This document shows, piece by piece, positions 1-5,955 of a stretch of DNA of 9,945 nt. Location of the stretch: NCBI GenBank assembly GCA_019751475.1, contig JAIENH010000785.1:1-9945 (forward strand), given 5' to 3'. The notes beneath the pieces are model-generated. The model saw nothing but the letters and a program-made list of their open reading frames with translations. It did no database searches and was not told where the DNA came from. Numbering within the stretch: the stretch's first letter is position 1; every line of letters starts with the position of its first letter. The position numbers were made by a program, and so were the translations under genes. The stretch is from Cyclobacteriaceae bacterium. Its GTDB lineage: Bacteria > Bacteroidota > Bacteroidia > Cytophagales > Cyclobacteriaceae.

Positions 1-653
1 CACTTTCTATGGTAAAGCCTGTCTCGTTTCCGCTCTACTTGCGCGTGCCCGCCTGGACAAGCCAACCCGTGATAGCCATCAATGGTAAGCCGGTTAATGT
101 CAAAGCTGTGCCGGGTAAATATGTAAAAATTGTAAACGAGTGGAAGAACAGCGATGTCATCATGCTGGAGTTTCCGATGAAAATTACTACACGCGTTTGG
201 GAAAAGAATAAGAACAGTGTGAGTGTGAATTATGGACCGCTAACGTTCTCACTCAAAATTGATGAACGATACATTCACTTCGATACGAAAGAGACCGCTC
301 AGTATGACAGCAAGTGGCAGGAGAATGCTGACCCCACCAAGTGGCCTTCGTTTGAGATTCAACCAGAAAGCGCCTGGAACTTTGGATTACTATCAACCTC
401 AGCGAGTGACAAGGCATTTTCTGTAGTACGAAAGCCTTGGCCGCCCGATAATTTTCCCTTTACGCTTGCTTCAGCCCCGATTGAGATAAAGACCAAAGGC
501 AAAAAAATTCTTGGCTGGACGATTGATCAATATGGATTGTGTGCTGAACTACCCCAAAGTCCGGTGACAACAGAGACACCGGTAGAAGAGATTACGTTAG
601 TGCCCATGGGTGCAGCACGCTTGCGCATTTCTGCTTTTCCAGTGGTGAAGTAG
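1..653 (+). CDS. C-terminal part of a GH127/DUF1680 family glycoside hydrolase (partial)
   Basis: The reading frame is open to the left edge (first complete codon at position 3), so this is the end of a longer gene; the ATG at position 9 is internal. About 216 residues are visible. The segment starting FPLYLRVPAW, the following 'INGKPV' and 'PGKYVKI...W' stretch, and 'VNYGPLTFSLKI' match my knowledge of the C-terminal beta-sandwich region of DUF1680 proteins (GH127, beta-L-arabinofuranosidase-like). The last residues 'VEEITLVPMGAARLRISAFP' are also typical of the family's end. Family members are usually 600-800 residues and often exported to act on plant-type arabinans or glycoproteins. The catalytic (alpha/alpha)6 barrel and any signal peptide lie outside the window, so substrate and activity cannot be judged. 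Its stop is only 6 bp from the end of the convergent toxin gene, and no terminator is visible between them. Confidence 0.8.
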   Translation, partial: LSMVKPVSFPLYLRVPAWTSQPVIAINGKPVNVKAVPGKYVKIVNEWKNSDVIMLEFPMKITTRVWEKNKNSVSVNYGPLTFSLKIDERYIHFDTKETAQYDSKWQENADPTKWPSFEIQPESAWNFGLLSTSASDKAFSVVRKPWPPDNFPFTLASAPIEIKTKGKKILGWTIDQYGLCAELPQSPVTTETPVEEITLVPMGAARLRISAFPVVK

Positions 654-659
654 CAATTA

Positions 660-983
660 TTACTCTGACAATATTTCGATTAATAATTGGAGTTCTTTAT
701 CTGAGATAGTTGCCTGTTTAGACTTATCATAGATATCCAATAAGAACACCGTTGTGCTTACGATGCGGACATGGGTGATCAACCTGGCTCCACCACTCTT
801 ACCTTTGGAAGCAATGGCGACACGAATTTTGTAGCATTCTTTTCCAATGGGTGTGCCAAGAGTAGGATTTTCTGAGAGCTGGTCAATTATGCTAAGTAAG
901 TCAGTCTTAAGTGATTTGTATTTTTTGGATAGTCGCTTAAGCTTACGTTCAAAAGGTAAGGTTGCGACTACATTAAATTTCAT
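660..983 (-). CDS. RelE/ParE-family toxin of a type II toxin-antitoxin pair
   Basis: A 107-residue basic protein with the RelE/HigB-like layout. An N-terminal strand leads into 'FERKLKRLSKKYKSLKTDL' (residues 11-29, paired helices). 'NPTLGTPIG' (39-47) follows, then the strands 'YKIRVAIASKGKSGGARLI' (51-69) and 'VFLLDIYDKSKQATIS' (79-94). The K-x-K-SGGAR segment (60-67) and IYDK (84-87) are hallmarks of the Bacteroidetes RelE/ParE subgroup. Known members cleave ribosome-bound mRNA (RelE/HigB) or poison gyrase (ParE); the sequence alone does not decide which applies here. The start ATG lies inside the end of the upstream antitoxin gene (11 bp overlap), so translation is probably coupled. Length is normal and no damage is seen. 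The toxin fold is clear; actual toxicity is inferred. Confidence 0.85.
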   Translation of the reverse strand: MKFNVVATLPFERKLKRLSKKYKSLKTDLLSIIDQLSENPTLGTPIGKECYKIRVAIASKGKSGGARLITHVRIVSTTVFLLDIYDKSKQATISDKELQLLIEILSE

Positions 984-1188
984 TAAGCAGCTCTTTAGCG
1001 GATTTTAGCTTCTTCTTTCCTTGCTCATGTAGTTTTACATCATGAAAGGCCTCAGCCAGGTCAGCCATCATTTGGCTTTTTTTCTCGTCCTTAACTTCTT
1101 TAACCACACGGATGTAATCAAGACTTTTGATTAATTCCATAAAAAATGGAATGCGACTGTTTTCCTTAATATCCAATATTACTTTCAT
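973..1188 (-). CDS. Small antitoxin upstream of the RelE-type toxin
   Basis: A 71-residue charged protein (residues 'MKVILDIKENSRIPFFMELI' through 'KKKLKSAKELLNEI'). It resembles the short Bacteroidetes proteins that precede RelE-family toxins: a beta-strand start, a helix with 'FFMELIKSLDYIRVVKE', and a lysine-rich C-terminal helix ending in 'KSAKELLNEI'. The last helix would be expected to wrap around the toxin. No clear helix-turn-helix or ribbon-helix-helix DNA-binding domain is visible; the N-terminal strand could still contribute to operator binding. The gene overlaps the toxin start by 11 bp, the usual antitoxin-first order. It follows the SixA-like gene on the same strand with 63 bp between, and that gap carries a candidate promoter (1216-1249). 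Antitoxin identity rests mainly on position and overall resemblance. Confidence 0.75.
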   Translation of the reverse strand: MKVILDIKENSRIPFFMELIKSLDYIRVVKEVKDEKKSQMMADLAEAFHDVKLHEQGKKKLKSAKELLNEI

Positions 1189-1215
1189 TAGTCAATGTTT
1201 TGATGTGGAGTGTCA

Positions 1216-1249
1216 CAAAGATAACAAATGAATTTTTACGTAATGGCAA
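1216..1249 (-). promoter_or_regulatory. Candidate Bacteroidetes promoter for the RelE-type toxin-antitoxin pair
   Basis: On the minus strand the sequence reads TTG (1247-1249), 23 bp, then TATCTTTG (1216-1223). The latter is an exact match to the Bacteroidetes -7 consensus TAnnTTTG. The spacing to the -33 TTG is a little longer than the usual 19-21 bp. Transcription would begin near 1211, giving a leader of about 23 nt before the antitoxin ATG. It sits between the SixA stop and the antitoxin start, so the toxin-antitoxin pair can be transcribed independently of the phosphatase gene. No inverted-repeat operator was identified. Confidence 0.45.
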
Positions 1250-1251
1250 CG

Positions 1252-1743
1252 TCACTTCTTCTTCGGGAAATCAAAGAACAACAATTTTCCGCAGCCCCAA
1301 TCCACCGAATTCCATGAATCTACAGTAAGACGGGTCGATACGATTCCCGTAGTGGGTATGTTTTGGATGTATTCGTTTGCCAGTCGGTTGGCAAATTCCG
1401 TAAGGCCGGGATTGTGCCCAACTAATAGAATGCAATCGTGCTTTTCGTTGATGCTCTTCACCACGGAAAGTATCGTGTCGGCTGTCGCGTGATAGAGTTT
1501 TTTTTCGGTCACGAGGTTTACAGGCGAGCAACCCAATATTTCTACAAATACCTTGGCGGTAGCCAGTGCGCGCACAGCCGGACTGGAGACAACGAGATCA
1601 GGTGCCACTTCTTTTTCTTTCAGGCGCTTGGCCATGCGAGGCGCGTCTTTTTTTCCACGTTCGTTCAAGGGTCTTTCAAAATCACTCAAGTCGGGGTCAT
1701 CCCAACTCGACTTTGCATGCCGGATGATGTACAGCTGTTTCAT
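1252..1743 (-). CDS. SixA-like histidine phosphatase family protein
   Basis: A 163-residue member of branch 1 of the histidine phosphatase superfamily. The N-terminal catalytic motif 'YIIRHAKSSW' (residues 5-14) has R8 and the phospho-accepting H9. The second catalytic histidine is H110 in 'LLVGHNPGLTEF' (106-117). 'SSPAVRALATA' (53-63) supplies a phosphate-binding arginine, and 'DFERPLNERGKKDA' (21-34) is typical of the SixA subgroup, which has this short length. SixA of E. coli removes phosphate from the histidine phosphotransfer domain of ArcB; what the Bacteroidetes homologues act on is not established, so a phosphohistidine substrate is inferred. No signal peptide, so cytoplasmic. The start ATG at 1743 directly precedes the conserved motif. 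It is divergent from the acyltransferase gene and upstream of the toxin-antitoxin pair. Confidence 0.9.
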   Translation of the reverse strand: MKQLYIIRHAKSSWDDPDLSDFERPLNERGKKDAPRMAKRLKEKEVAPDLVVSSPAVRALATAKVFVEILGCSPVNLVTEKKLYHATADTILSVVKSINEKHDCILLVGHNPGLTEFANRLANEYIQNIPTTGIVSTRLTVDSWNSVDWGCGKLLFFDFPKKK

Positions 1744-1747
1744 TCAA

Positions 1748-1778
1748 TAAAAGTACAATTCACTTTTGAGGGATTCAA
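1748..1778 (-). promoter_or_regulatory. Candidate promoter of the SixA-like gene
   Basis: Minus-strand TTG (1776-1778), then 20 bp, then TACTTTTA (1748-1755), one base off the TAnnTTTG consensus and with ideal spacing. The predicted transcription start falls within a few bases of the ATG at 1743, so the mRNA would be nearly leaderless. Pattern match only. Confidence 0.35.
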
Positions 1779-1807
1779 TTCGTGCCATTTCAAATGGCCG
1801 CTATATT

Positions 1808-1996
1808 CTCTGTGGCGCTCCGTGATCCCCGTAGTGATAAGTTTAAAAACCTATCAACGACATCTTTGATATTTTTTTGCCTAAGAACTTAAAAATAAGA
1901 TAGTTCATACTTTAATCTATGCGAACCTCCGCGTCCTCTGCGGTTATCCATTTTACCGCAAAGATCGCGGAGAAATACACGCGGAGTTACGCAGAG
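1808..1996. repeat. Heptamer repeat block with hairpin (CTCYGYG / CGCRRAG units)
   Basis: Eight related 7-mers are visible. Four are in CTCYGYG orientation (starting 1808, 1818, 1927, 1936) and four in the reverse-complement CGCRRAG orientation (starting 1957, 1966, 1980, 1990). Within the pairs, spacing is 9-10 bp except for one of 14. The core 1927-1944 and 1955-1972 forms an imperfect inverted repeat (15 of 18 positions pair) around a 10 nt loop. The type resembles the 'accgcagag..acgcagag' dispersed intergenic repeats I know from many environmental bacteria, including Bacteroidetes; their function is not known to me. It lies upstream of the acyltransferase promoter. Confidence 0.7.
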
Positions 1997-2047
1997 ATTA
2001 ATAGGTATGGCTTCCCTCATTCAGACAATTTGAAATGCGCGTGCTAC

Positions 2048-2077
2048 TTGAAACCTGCCGATACTGATTTATCTTTG
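2048..2077 (+). promoter_or_regulatory. Promoter in front of the acyltransferase gene
   Basis: TTG (2048-2050), 19 bp, TATCTTTG (2070-2077): a full match to the Bacteroidetes -33/-7 pattern with ideal spacing. Transcription would begin around 2082-2084, at or just before the ATG at 2084. This argues that 2084 is the true start of the gene and that the longer open frame beginning at 1919 is not translated. Confidence 0.55.
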
Positions 2078-2083
2078 ACGCGC

Positions 2084-3004
2084 ATGGAAAAAAGGCCTTT
2101 GCGCAAAGAGATCAAGTACACGTCCATTTACCTGGCGGTGCGCTTTATGATTTTTCTTTCGCGATGGGTGCCACGCGGCCTTTGGCTGGCCTTCTTCGGG
2201 TGGCTCGGAAAGATCGGCTACTCCTTTTCTTCCGCTTCGCGCGAACGCGTGACCTACCACCTGGGCCTTGCCTTCTCAAAAGAAAAATCAATTCGCGAAA
2301 TCATCGCCCTTAGCAAGCAAGTCTACGTGATGCTGGGAAAGAATGCTGGAGATATTCTCCGCTCCATGGGCGTGAAAAACCTGGCTGACCTTGAAAAATT
2401 TCTGGATACCCACGGCCTGGAAAATTATGAAGCAGCTCATGCCAAAGGCAAAGGTGTGATGTTCCTTACGTGCCACCTGGGTGCATTTGATCTGCAGATC
2501 ACCAACATGGCGCTACGTGGACTCAAGCCCAACATTATTGGCACGGCCCTGAAAGATGAACGACTGAACGAATTGCTCTGGAAGTATCGCAATGCGTTTG
2601 GAGCGGTGGCTATTGAGCGCGGCAAGGAGAGTACCCGTCTTTTTAAAACACTTAAGTCGGGTGGGTCCATTGCTATCCTAATTGATCAGGATACGCGAGT
2701 AAAGAGCCGGTTCGTAGATTTTTTTAGCATGCCTGCGGCTACACCTATTGGCGCCACGGTGCTGGCACTGCGCACGGGTGCTGCGGTAGTGCCGACCTAC
2801 ATCTACCTTGATGCAAAAGGCCGACAACAAATGCACATCCTTCCGGAAATTCCGTTGGAGATTTCAGGCGATGAGGAGAAAGATCTGGTGGTGAACACAC
2901 AGAACTTTACCCGGTTTATCGAGAAAGTGATTCGCGAGCACCCCGAGCAATGGGTGTGGATGCACGAGCGATGGAAGACACGCCCCGGAGAAGAAATTAA
3001 GTAA
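2084..3004 (+). CDS. Lipid A biosynthesis-type (LpxL/HtrB family) lysophospholipid acyltransferase
   Basis: A 306-residue protein (from the ATG at 2084) of the LpxL/HtrB acyltransferase family. These enzymes transfer an acyl chain to lipid A precursors or, in some members, to other lipids at the cytoplasmic face of the inner membrane. An N-terminal hydrophobic helix (about residues 14-45) would anchor it. The catalytic H-x4-D motif is H131-LGAF-D136. 'DQDTR...FVDFFSMPAATPIGATVLALRTGAAVVP' (201-237) is the substrate-site region, and 'HPEQWVWMHERWKTRP' (286-301) is the family's closing signature. Length is normal. An in-frame upstream extension to 1919 exists, but it overlaps a repeat block and a promoter and carries no family similarity. 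The dehydrogenase gene starts 25 bp downstream, so both may share a transcript. Whether it acts on lipid A or on a Bacteroidetes aminolipid is open. Confidence 0.88.
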   Translation: MEKRPLRKEIKYTSIYLAVRFMIFLSRWVPRGLWLAFFGWLGKIGYSFSSASRERVTYHLGLAFSKEKSIREIIALSKQVYVMLGKNAGDILRSMGVKNLADLEKFLDTHGLENYEAAHAKGKGVMFLTCHLGAFDLQITNMALRGLKPNIIGTALKDERLNELLWKYRNAFGAVAIERGKESTRLFKTLKSGGSIAILIDQDTRVKSRFVDFFSMPAATPIGATVLALRTGAAVVPTYIYLDAKGRQQMHILPEIPLEISGDEEKDLVVNTQNFTRFIEKVIREHPEQWVWMHERWKTRPGEEIK

Positions 3005-3029
3005 CTTCAAATTTTAAAGCATTATTACT

Positions 3030-4073
3030 ATGATTCCTGTAAAGGGCTATGCAGCCCAAACCAAGACTTCACCACTAGCGCCCTTTGCCTTCAGCAGGCG
3101 AGACGTGGGCGCTCACGATGTGCTCATCGATATTCTATACTGCGGTGTTTGTCATTCCGATATTCACCAGGTGCGTGACGAGTGGGGTGGTTCCATTTTT
3201 CCGATGGTGCCGGGCCACGAGATTGTCGGTAAGATCAGCAAGGTGGGAAGTGCAGTTAAAAACTTTCGCGTAGGCGATCTGGCGGGAGTCGGTTGCTTTG
3301 TGGATTCATGCCGCACCTGTGCCAATTGCAAAGATGGATTGGAGCAGTACTGCGACAACGGCATGATCGGCACCTACAACAGTTATGAGAAAGACGGAAA
3401 GACGCCCACGTACGGTGGCTACTCCGGCCACATCGTGGTGGATGAACAATACGCGTTACACGTATCGCCCAAGCTTGCATTAGACCGCGTGGCGCCCCTG
3501 CTCTGCGCGGGCATCACTACCTACTCGCCCCTCATGCACTGGAAAATCGGCAAGGGCCATCACATAGGTGTGCTGGGGTTGGGCGGACTGGGTCACATGG
3601 CGGTGAAATTTGGTGTGGCGCTTGGCGCGGAAGTGACGGTGCTCAGCACATCCAAAAGCAAGGAAGCAGATGCCAAGAAATTAGGAGCGCATCATTTTCT
3701 AGTTACTACCAGCCAGGAAGCTCTTAAACTACACCGTGGCCAATTTGATTTGATCATTGATACCGTCTCGGCCCCGCACGACATGAATTTGTATTTGAGT
3801 TTGGTGAAGCGCGATGGTGCACTCGTGCTGGTGGGCATTCCACCCGGTGAGCTGGCTGTTCACCCGTTTTCGGTTATTGCCAAGCGAAAGCAATTGGCTG
3901 GGTCGATGATTGGCGGCATCAAAGAAACACAAGAGATGCTTGACTACTGCGCGGCCCACAACATTATGTCGGATGTGGAGGTCATCTCCATAAGTCAAAT
4001 CAACAGCGCCTACGAGCGCATGTTGAAAGGTGATGTGCGCTACCGGTTTGTGATTGACTTGGCTACGCTTTAG
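3030..4073 (+). CDS. Zinc-dependent alcohol dehydrogenase, cinnamyl-alcohol/YahK-like (probably NADP(H))
   Basis: A 347-residue medium-chain dehydrogenase/reductase. The catalytic zinc ligands are C41 (in 'CGVCHSDIH'), H63 with E64 ('PGHEIVG') and C159 ('CAGITTYSPL'). The structural zinc site is C94, C97, C100, C108 ('CRTCANCKDGLEQYC'). The Rossmann glycine motif is 'GLGGLGHMAVKFG' (183-195). It is followed by 'VLSTSKSKEADAKKLGA' (204-220), where serine and lysine instead of an acidic residue at the end of strand two suggest NADP(H). This combination is typical of the cinnamyl alcohol dehydrogenase/YahK/Adh6 branch, which reduces a broad range of aldehydes. Cytoplasmic, full length, no defects. 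It is downstream of the acyltransferase by 25 bp; no functional link between the two is evident. The physiological aldehyde is unknown. Confidence 0.92.
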   Translation: MIPVKGYAAQTKTSPLAPFAFSRRDVGAHDVLIDILYCGVCHSDIHQVRDEWGGSIFPMVPGHEIVGKISKVGSAVKNFRVGDLAGVGCFVDSCRTCANCKDGLEQYCDNGMIGTYNSYEKDGKTPTYGGYSGHIVVDEQYALHVSPKLALDRVAPLLCAGITTYSPLMHWKIGKGHHIGVLGLGGLGHMAVKFGVALGAEVTVLSTSKSKEADAKKLGAHHFLVTTSQEALKLHRGQFDLIIDTVSAPHDMNLYLSLVKRDGALVLVGIPPGELAVHPFSVIAKRKQLAGSMIGGIKETQEMLDYCAAHNIMSDVEVISISQINSAYERMLKGDVRYRFVIDLATL

Positions 4074-4088
4074 TCTGTTTATTTAGGG

Positions 4089-4116
4089 CAACTTATCGTC
4101 ATTGTAGATAAAGTTG
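4089..4116 (+). terminator. Weak hairpin after the alcohol dehydrogenase gene, possible terminator
   Basis: CAACTTATC (4089-4097) pairs with GATAAAGTTG (4107-4116), with one bulged base and a 9 nt loop, and is followed by a short T-containing run. It lies 16 bp after the dehydrogenase stop. The stem is AT-rich and the T tract is interrupted, so termination is only a possibility. Confidence 0.3.
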
Positions 4117-4145
4117 TTTGTATTGGGGTGATGGAGTTAACTTTA
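4114..4145 (+). promoter_or_regulatory. Weak candidate promoter for the interrupted lipoprotein gene
   Basis: TTG (4114-4116), 21 bp, TAACTTTA (4138-4145), one base off TAnnTTTG. It would start transcription near 4150, about 35 nt before the ATG at 4185. It overlaps the right arm of the hairpin at 4089-4116. The sequence is AT-rich, so chance matches are expected. Confidence 0.22.
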
Positions 4146-4184
4146 ACAAGAAGTTAGAGGCAAGTGCTAAAATAAAATTGAGCA

Positions 4185-4742
4185 ATGACAAACCGTTTGA
4201 CATTTGGGATTATAATCATTTTTAGTTTTACAATGTGTGACAGTCCAAAGGACAAGGGAAACAAAAACTTGACTGAGGACACAAAAACGTTTAAGAGTGA
4301 CTACGACACACTTCAAAATTTAGGGCTACCATTGACCCTGAACCGAAAAAACTGGAGTGATTTGTCTCGAAAGCATTATGACAAATTTGGAGTCAAAGGC
4401 GGTTACAACTTATTGACGATGCCATTTGGGAAACTTGTTGACTCAGACTCTTAGAAGGGAGTAATTTTCATTTATGACGACCCTATTCTGATAACTATCG
4501 ACAAAAACTCAAATCCGATTGACACACTTTTTCTCCTCGGTGACAATTATAGTAATGACCCAAGTATAACTACAATTGAGCAGGCAAAGATAAATTCAGA
4601 TTTGACAATTCAGCTTCTTGACAGTGTATTCACTTACGATATAGGAAAAGACGAAGACCGAATTGAGGGCTCCGAAAAACTAACAATTAAGATGGAGAAT
4701 TATAAAATTGAGATGACAGGACATATAAAAAAGATTGAGTGA
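4185..4742 (+). pseudogene. Putative lipoprotein gene interrupted by one in-frame amber codon
   Basis: From ATG 4185 the frame encodes 89 residues and meets TAG at 4452-4454. The same frame then stays open for 95 further codons to TGA at 4740-4742. The intact product would be about 185 residues. The N-terminus has a hydrophobic stretch (residues 5-17) ending at C18, which looks like a lipoprotein signal, although M at -1 makes a poor lipobox. The region after the stop ('KGVIFIYDDPILITIDKNSN', then 'IDTLFLLG') reads as regular beta-rich protein, and the tail 'MENYKIEMTGHIKKIE' ends sensibly. I do not recognise the family. A single nonsense mutation (for example from CAG, GAG or AAG) explains the pattern best; a sequencing error or stop readthrough are alternatives. 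Base composition is richer in A/T than the dehydrogenase gene before it, consistent with acquired DNA. Confidence 0.7.
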
Positions 4743-4792
4743 CGCGCCAACTGCCAACTGTATGCATATGGCAATCAGCAATAACCATAAAG

Positions 4793-4813
4793 AGTTAAGA
4801 AACGATCTTAATT
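4793..4813. repeat. Short inverted repeat upstream of the zeta-kinase module
   Basis: TTAAGA (4795-4800) and TCTTAA (4806-4811) form a perfect 6 bp stem around a 5 nt loop, extended by a G-T and an A-T pair. It lies about 65 bp before the ATG at 4879. It could be an operator for autoregulation or the end of the preceding transcript; there is no T tract. Confidence 0.25.
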
Positions 4814-4866
4814 CGCGACATCTCTATCCATAATCTCATCCGGAAGCATTTAAGACTATAATTCAT

Positions 4867-4874
4867 TAAATTTG
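4867..4874 (+). promoter_or_regulatory. Possible -7 element of the zeta-kinase module
   Basis: TAAATTTG matches the TAnnTTTG consensus exactly and ends 4 bp before the ATG at 4879, implying a leaderless or nearly leaderless mRNA. No convincing TTG/TTTG lies at the right distance upstream (only TTTA at 4849-4852), so support is weak. Confidence 0.25.
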
Positions 4875-4878
4875 CCCT

Positions 4879-5064
4879 ATGAAAATTGCCGTAGTAAATA
4901 TTGACTTCAAGAAAATGGCCATAGCTTTCCGTGAGCATGTACGTTTTAAAGCATCACAGGCTGGTAGCAATATCATTTATGTGCAAAACGGCCAACTCAT
5001 TGAGGAGAATCCTAAAGACTCGACCAAAAGTATAAAGAATAAATCCCTTCTGGCAGCCAATTAA
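4879..5064 (+). CDS. Small protein, probable antitoxin partner of the zeta-like kinase
   Basis: A 61-residue basic protein. Residues 1-28 ('MKIAVVNIDFKKMAIAFREH' onward) suggest a helix. Next comes 'NIIYVQNGQLIEENPKDSTK' (30-49), a strand-turn-strand with the common 'Y-V-x-N/D-G-x-L-I' look of short proteins found before zeta-type kinases in Bacteroidetes. The rest is a lysine-rich tail. It is not similar to the epsilon antitoxin of Gram-positive plasmids as far as I can see. Its stop TAA shares the A with the start of the kinase gene (TAATG), so translation is coupled and a stoichiometric or inhibitory partner role is likely. No DNA-binding motif is visible. Antitoxin function is inferred from order, size and overlap only. 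Confidence 0.6.
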   Translation: MKIAVVNIDFKKMAIAFREHVRFKASQAGSNIIYVQNGQLIEENPKDSTKSIKNKSLLAAN

Positions 5065-5657
5065 TGCCAACCCTCTATATCCTCGCAGGCCCGAATGGAG
5101 CTGGAAAAACCACTTATTATGAAACAGCGATAGCCGAGGGATTTATAGATTCAAATCTTCCGTTCATAAATGTTGACCTGATTACACGCTCTCTTGCTGG
5201 TATGTATACGGCCGAGAATTTTGCCAAAGCCGATGTTCTTGCTAGGGAGAAAATAGCTCAACAGATCAACACGATGTCTGATTTTATGATTGAGAGTAAT
5301 TTGGCTACTCAAAAGGACTACGATTGGATAATTGCCATGATAAAACGAGAATATGAAGTAGTGCTGTACTTTTTGTGCACCTCATTTCTAGAGGTTAATT
5401 ACAATCGCGTAAAGAAACGTGTTGCCGAAGGTGGCCATGACATAGCAGAACCTATAATTGAGCATAGGTATAGAATGGGGCTGACTTACCTAAAAGGCAA
5501 CTTATCTCTTTTTAAAAAAGCGTATCTGATTGATAACTCAGGAGAAACTGCTTTGGTGATGGCCGAACTAAGTAACGGAAATCTCATCTTCAAAGACGCC
5601 AATGTGCCCGCATGGGTTGATAATGTGCTCTACATTGTGGAGAGATTGAGAAAATAG
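5064..5657 (+). CDS. Zeta-toxin family P-loop kinase
   Basis: A 197-residue cytoplasmic P-loop kinase of the zeta-toxin/AAA_33 type. Walker A is 'GPNGAGKTT' (residues 9-17, K15 and T16). 'INVDLITRSLAG' (35-46) holds D38, in the position of the catalytic base of zeta toxins. 'DFMIESNLAT' (73-82) with E77 corresponds to the 'FxxET' segment, and 'RVKKRVAEGGHDIAEPIIEHRYRMGLTYL' (115-143) is the arginine-rich lid and GGH motif of the family. Studied zeta/PezT toxins phosphorylate UDP-N-acetylglucosamine and block wall synthesis. Shorter chromosomal relatives like this one are less certain and may act on other substrates. The start is set by the TAATG overlap with the 61-residue upstream gene. All key motifs are intact. 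It converges on the truncated DUF486 gene 43 bp away. Confidence 0.85.
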   Translation: MPTLYILAGPNGAGKTTYYETAIAEGFIDSNLPFINVDLITRSLAGMYTAENFAKADVLAREKIAQQINTMSDFMIESNLATQKDYDWIIAMIKREYEVVLYFLCTSFLEVNYNRVKKRVAEGGHDIAEPIIEHRYRMGLTYLKGNLSLFKKAYLIDNSGETALVMAELSNGNLIFKDANVPAWVDNVLYIVERLRK

Positions 5658-5700
5658 CACTGAAAGCAAAATTCAATGAAGTCAAGAAAGCGAAACTCTT

Positions 5701-5955
5701 TTACTTCTTGAAAATAAAATAAACCGCCAGTACAAGGAATATAAACCCAATCACATGATTCCACCGGAAAGTTTCGCTCTTGAAGACCGCAAGTGAGAAC
5801 ACTACAAACACCGTGAGCGTAATCACTTCCTGAATCACTTTCAACTCCACCAGCGAAAAGGGGCCGCCATAACTCTTGAAGCCGATCCGGTTGGCAGGCA
5901 CTTGCAACATGTATTCAAACAGCGCGATGCCCCAACTGATAAAAATAATTGCCAT
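5701..5955 (-). CDS. DMT-family (DUF486) membrane protein, N-terminally truncated
   Basis: The 84 residues from ATG 5955 match the family well: 'FISWGIALFEYMLQVPANRIG' (about 5-25), 'LKVIQEVITLTVFVVFSLAVF' (38-58) and 'FRWNHVIGFIFLVLAVYFIFK' (63-83). These are three membrane helices plus the signature VPANRIG and IQEVITL. Complete DUF486 proteins are about 110-115 residues with four helices. The first helix with its usual 'SNxFMTFAWYGHLK' end is missing. A stop codon lies in the same frame four codons upstream of the ATG (5968-5970), and none of the three minus-strand frames between 5959 and 6060 encodes the missing part. It is therefore a 5'-deleted remnant, or a short variant that starts late. 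The TTG at 5956-5958 is a possible alternative start. The family's transport role is unproven. Confidence 0.7.
   Translation of the reverse strand: MAIIFISWGIALFEYMLQVPANRIGFKSYGGPFSLVELKVIQEVITLTVFVVFSLAVFKSETFRWNHVIGFIFLVLAVYFIFKK

Larger units (their letters stand above)
1744..2083. other. Noncoding region between the SixA-like and acyltransferase genes
   Basis: This 340 bp divergent intergenic region holds the two candidate promoters (1748-1778 minus, 2048-2077 plus) and the heptamer-repeat block (1808-1996). Positions about 1826-1920 are AT-rich with no recognised element. An open frame runs in from 1919 and joins the acyltransferase frame, but its codons are made of the repeat and the promoter. 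The first 55 residues show no similarity to the enzyme family, so I treat the stretch as noncoding. Confidence 0.7.

Noticed and set aside
1438..1869. Plus-strand open frame of 143 codons
   Set aside because: It lies antisense to the SixA-like gene and runs into the intergenic region; its translation is low-complexity and unlike any family.
4452..4454. Pyrrolysine or programmed readthrough at the in-frame TAG
   Set aside because: Pyrrolysine use is not known in Bacteroidetes and no structured element after the stop was seen; a nonsense mutation or sequencing error is simpler.
4746..4759. Tandem GCCAACT x2 after the interrupted lipoprotein gene
   Set aside because: Only two 7-base copies; not a CRISPR or attachment site and could arise by chance.
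5682..5711. Inverted repeat TCAAGAA / TTCTTGA between the convergent zeta and DUF486 genes
   Set aside because: A 7 bp AT-rich stem with a 16 nt loop that overlaps the DUF486 coding end; too weak to call a terminator.
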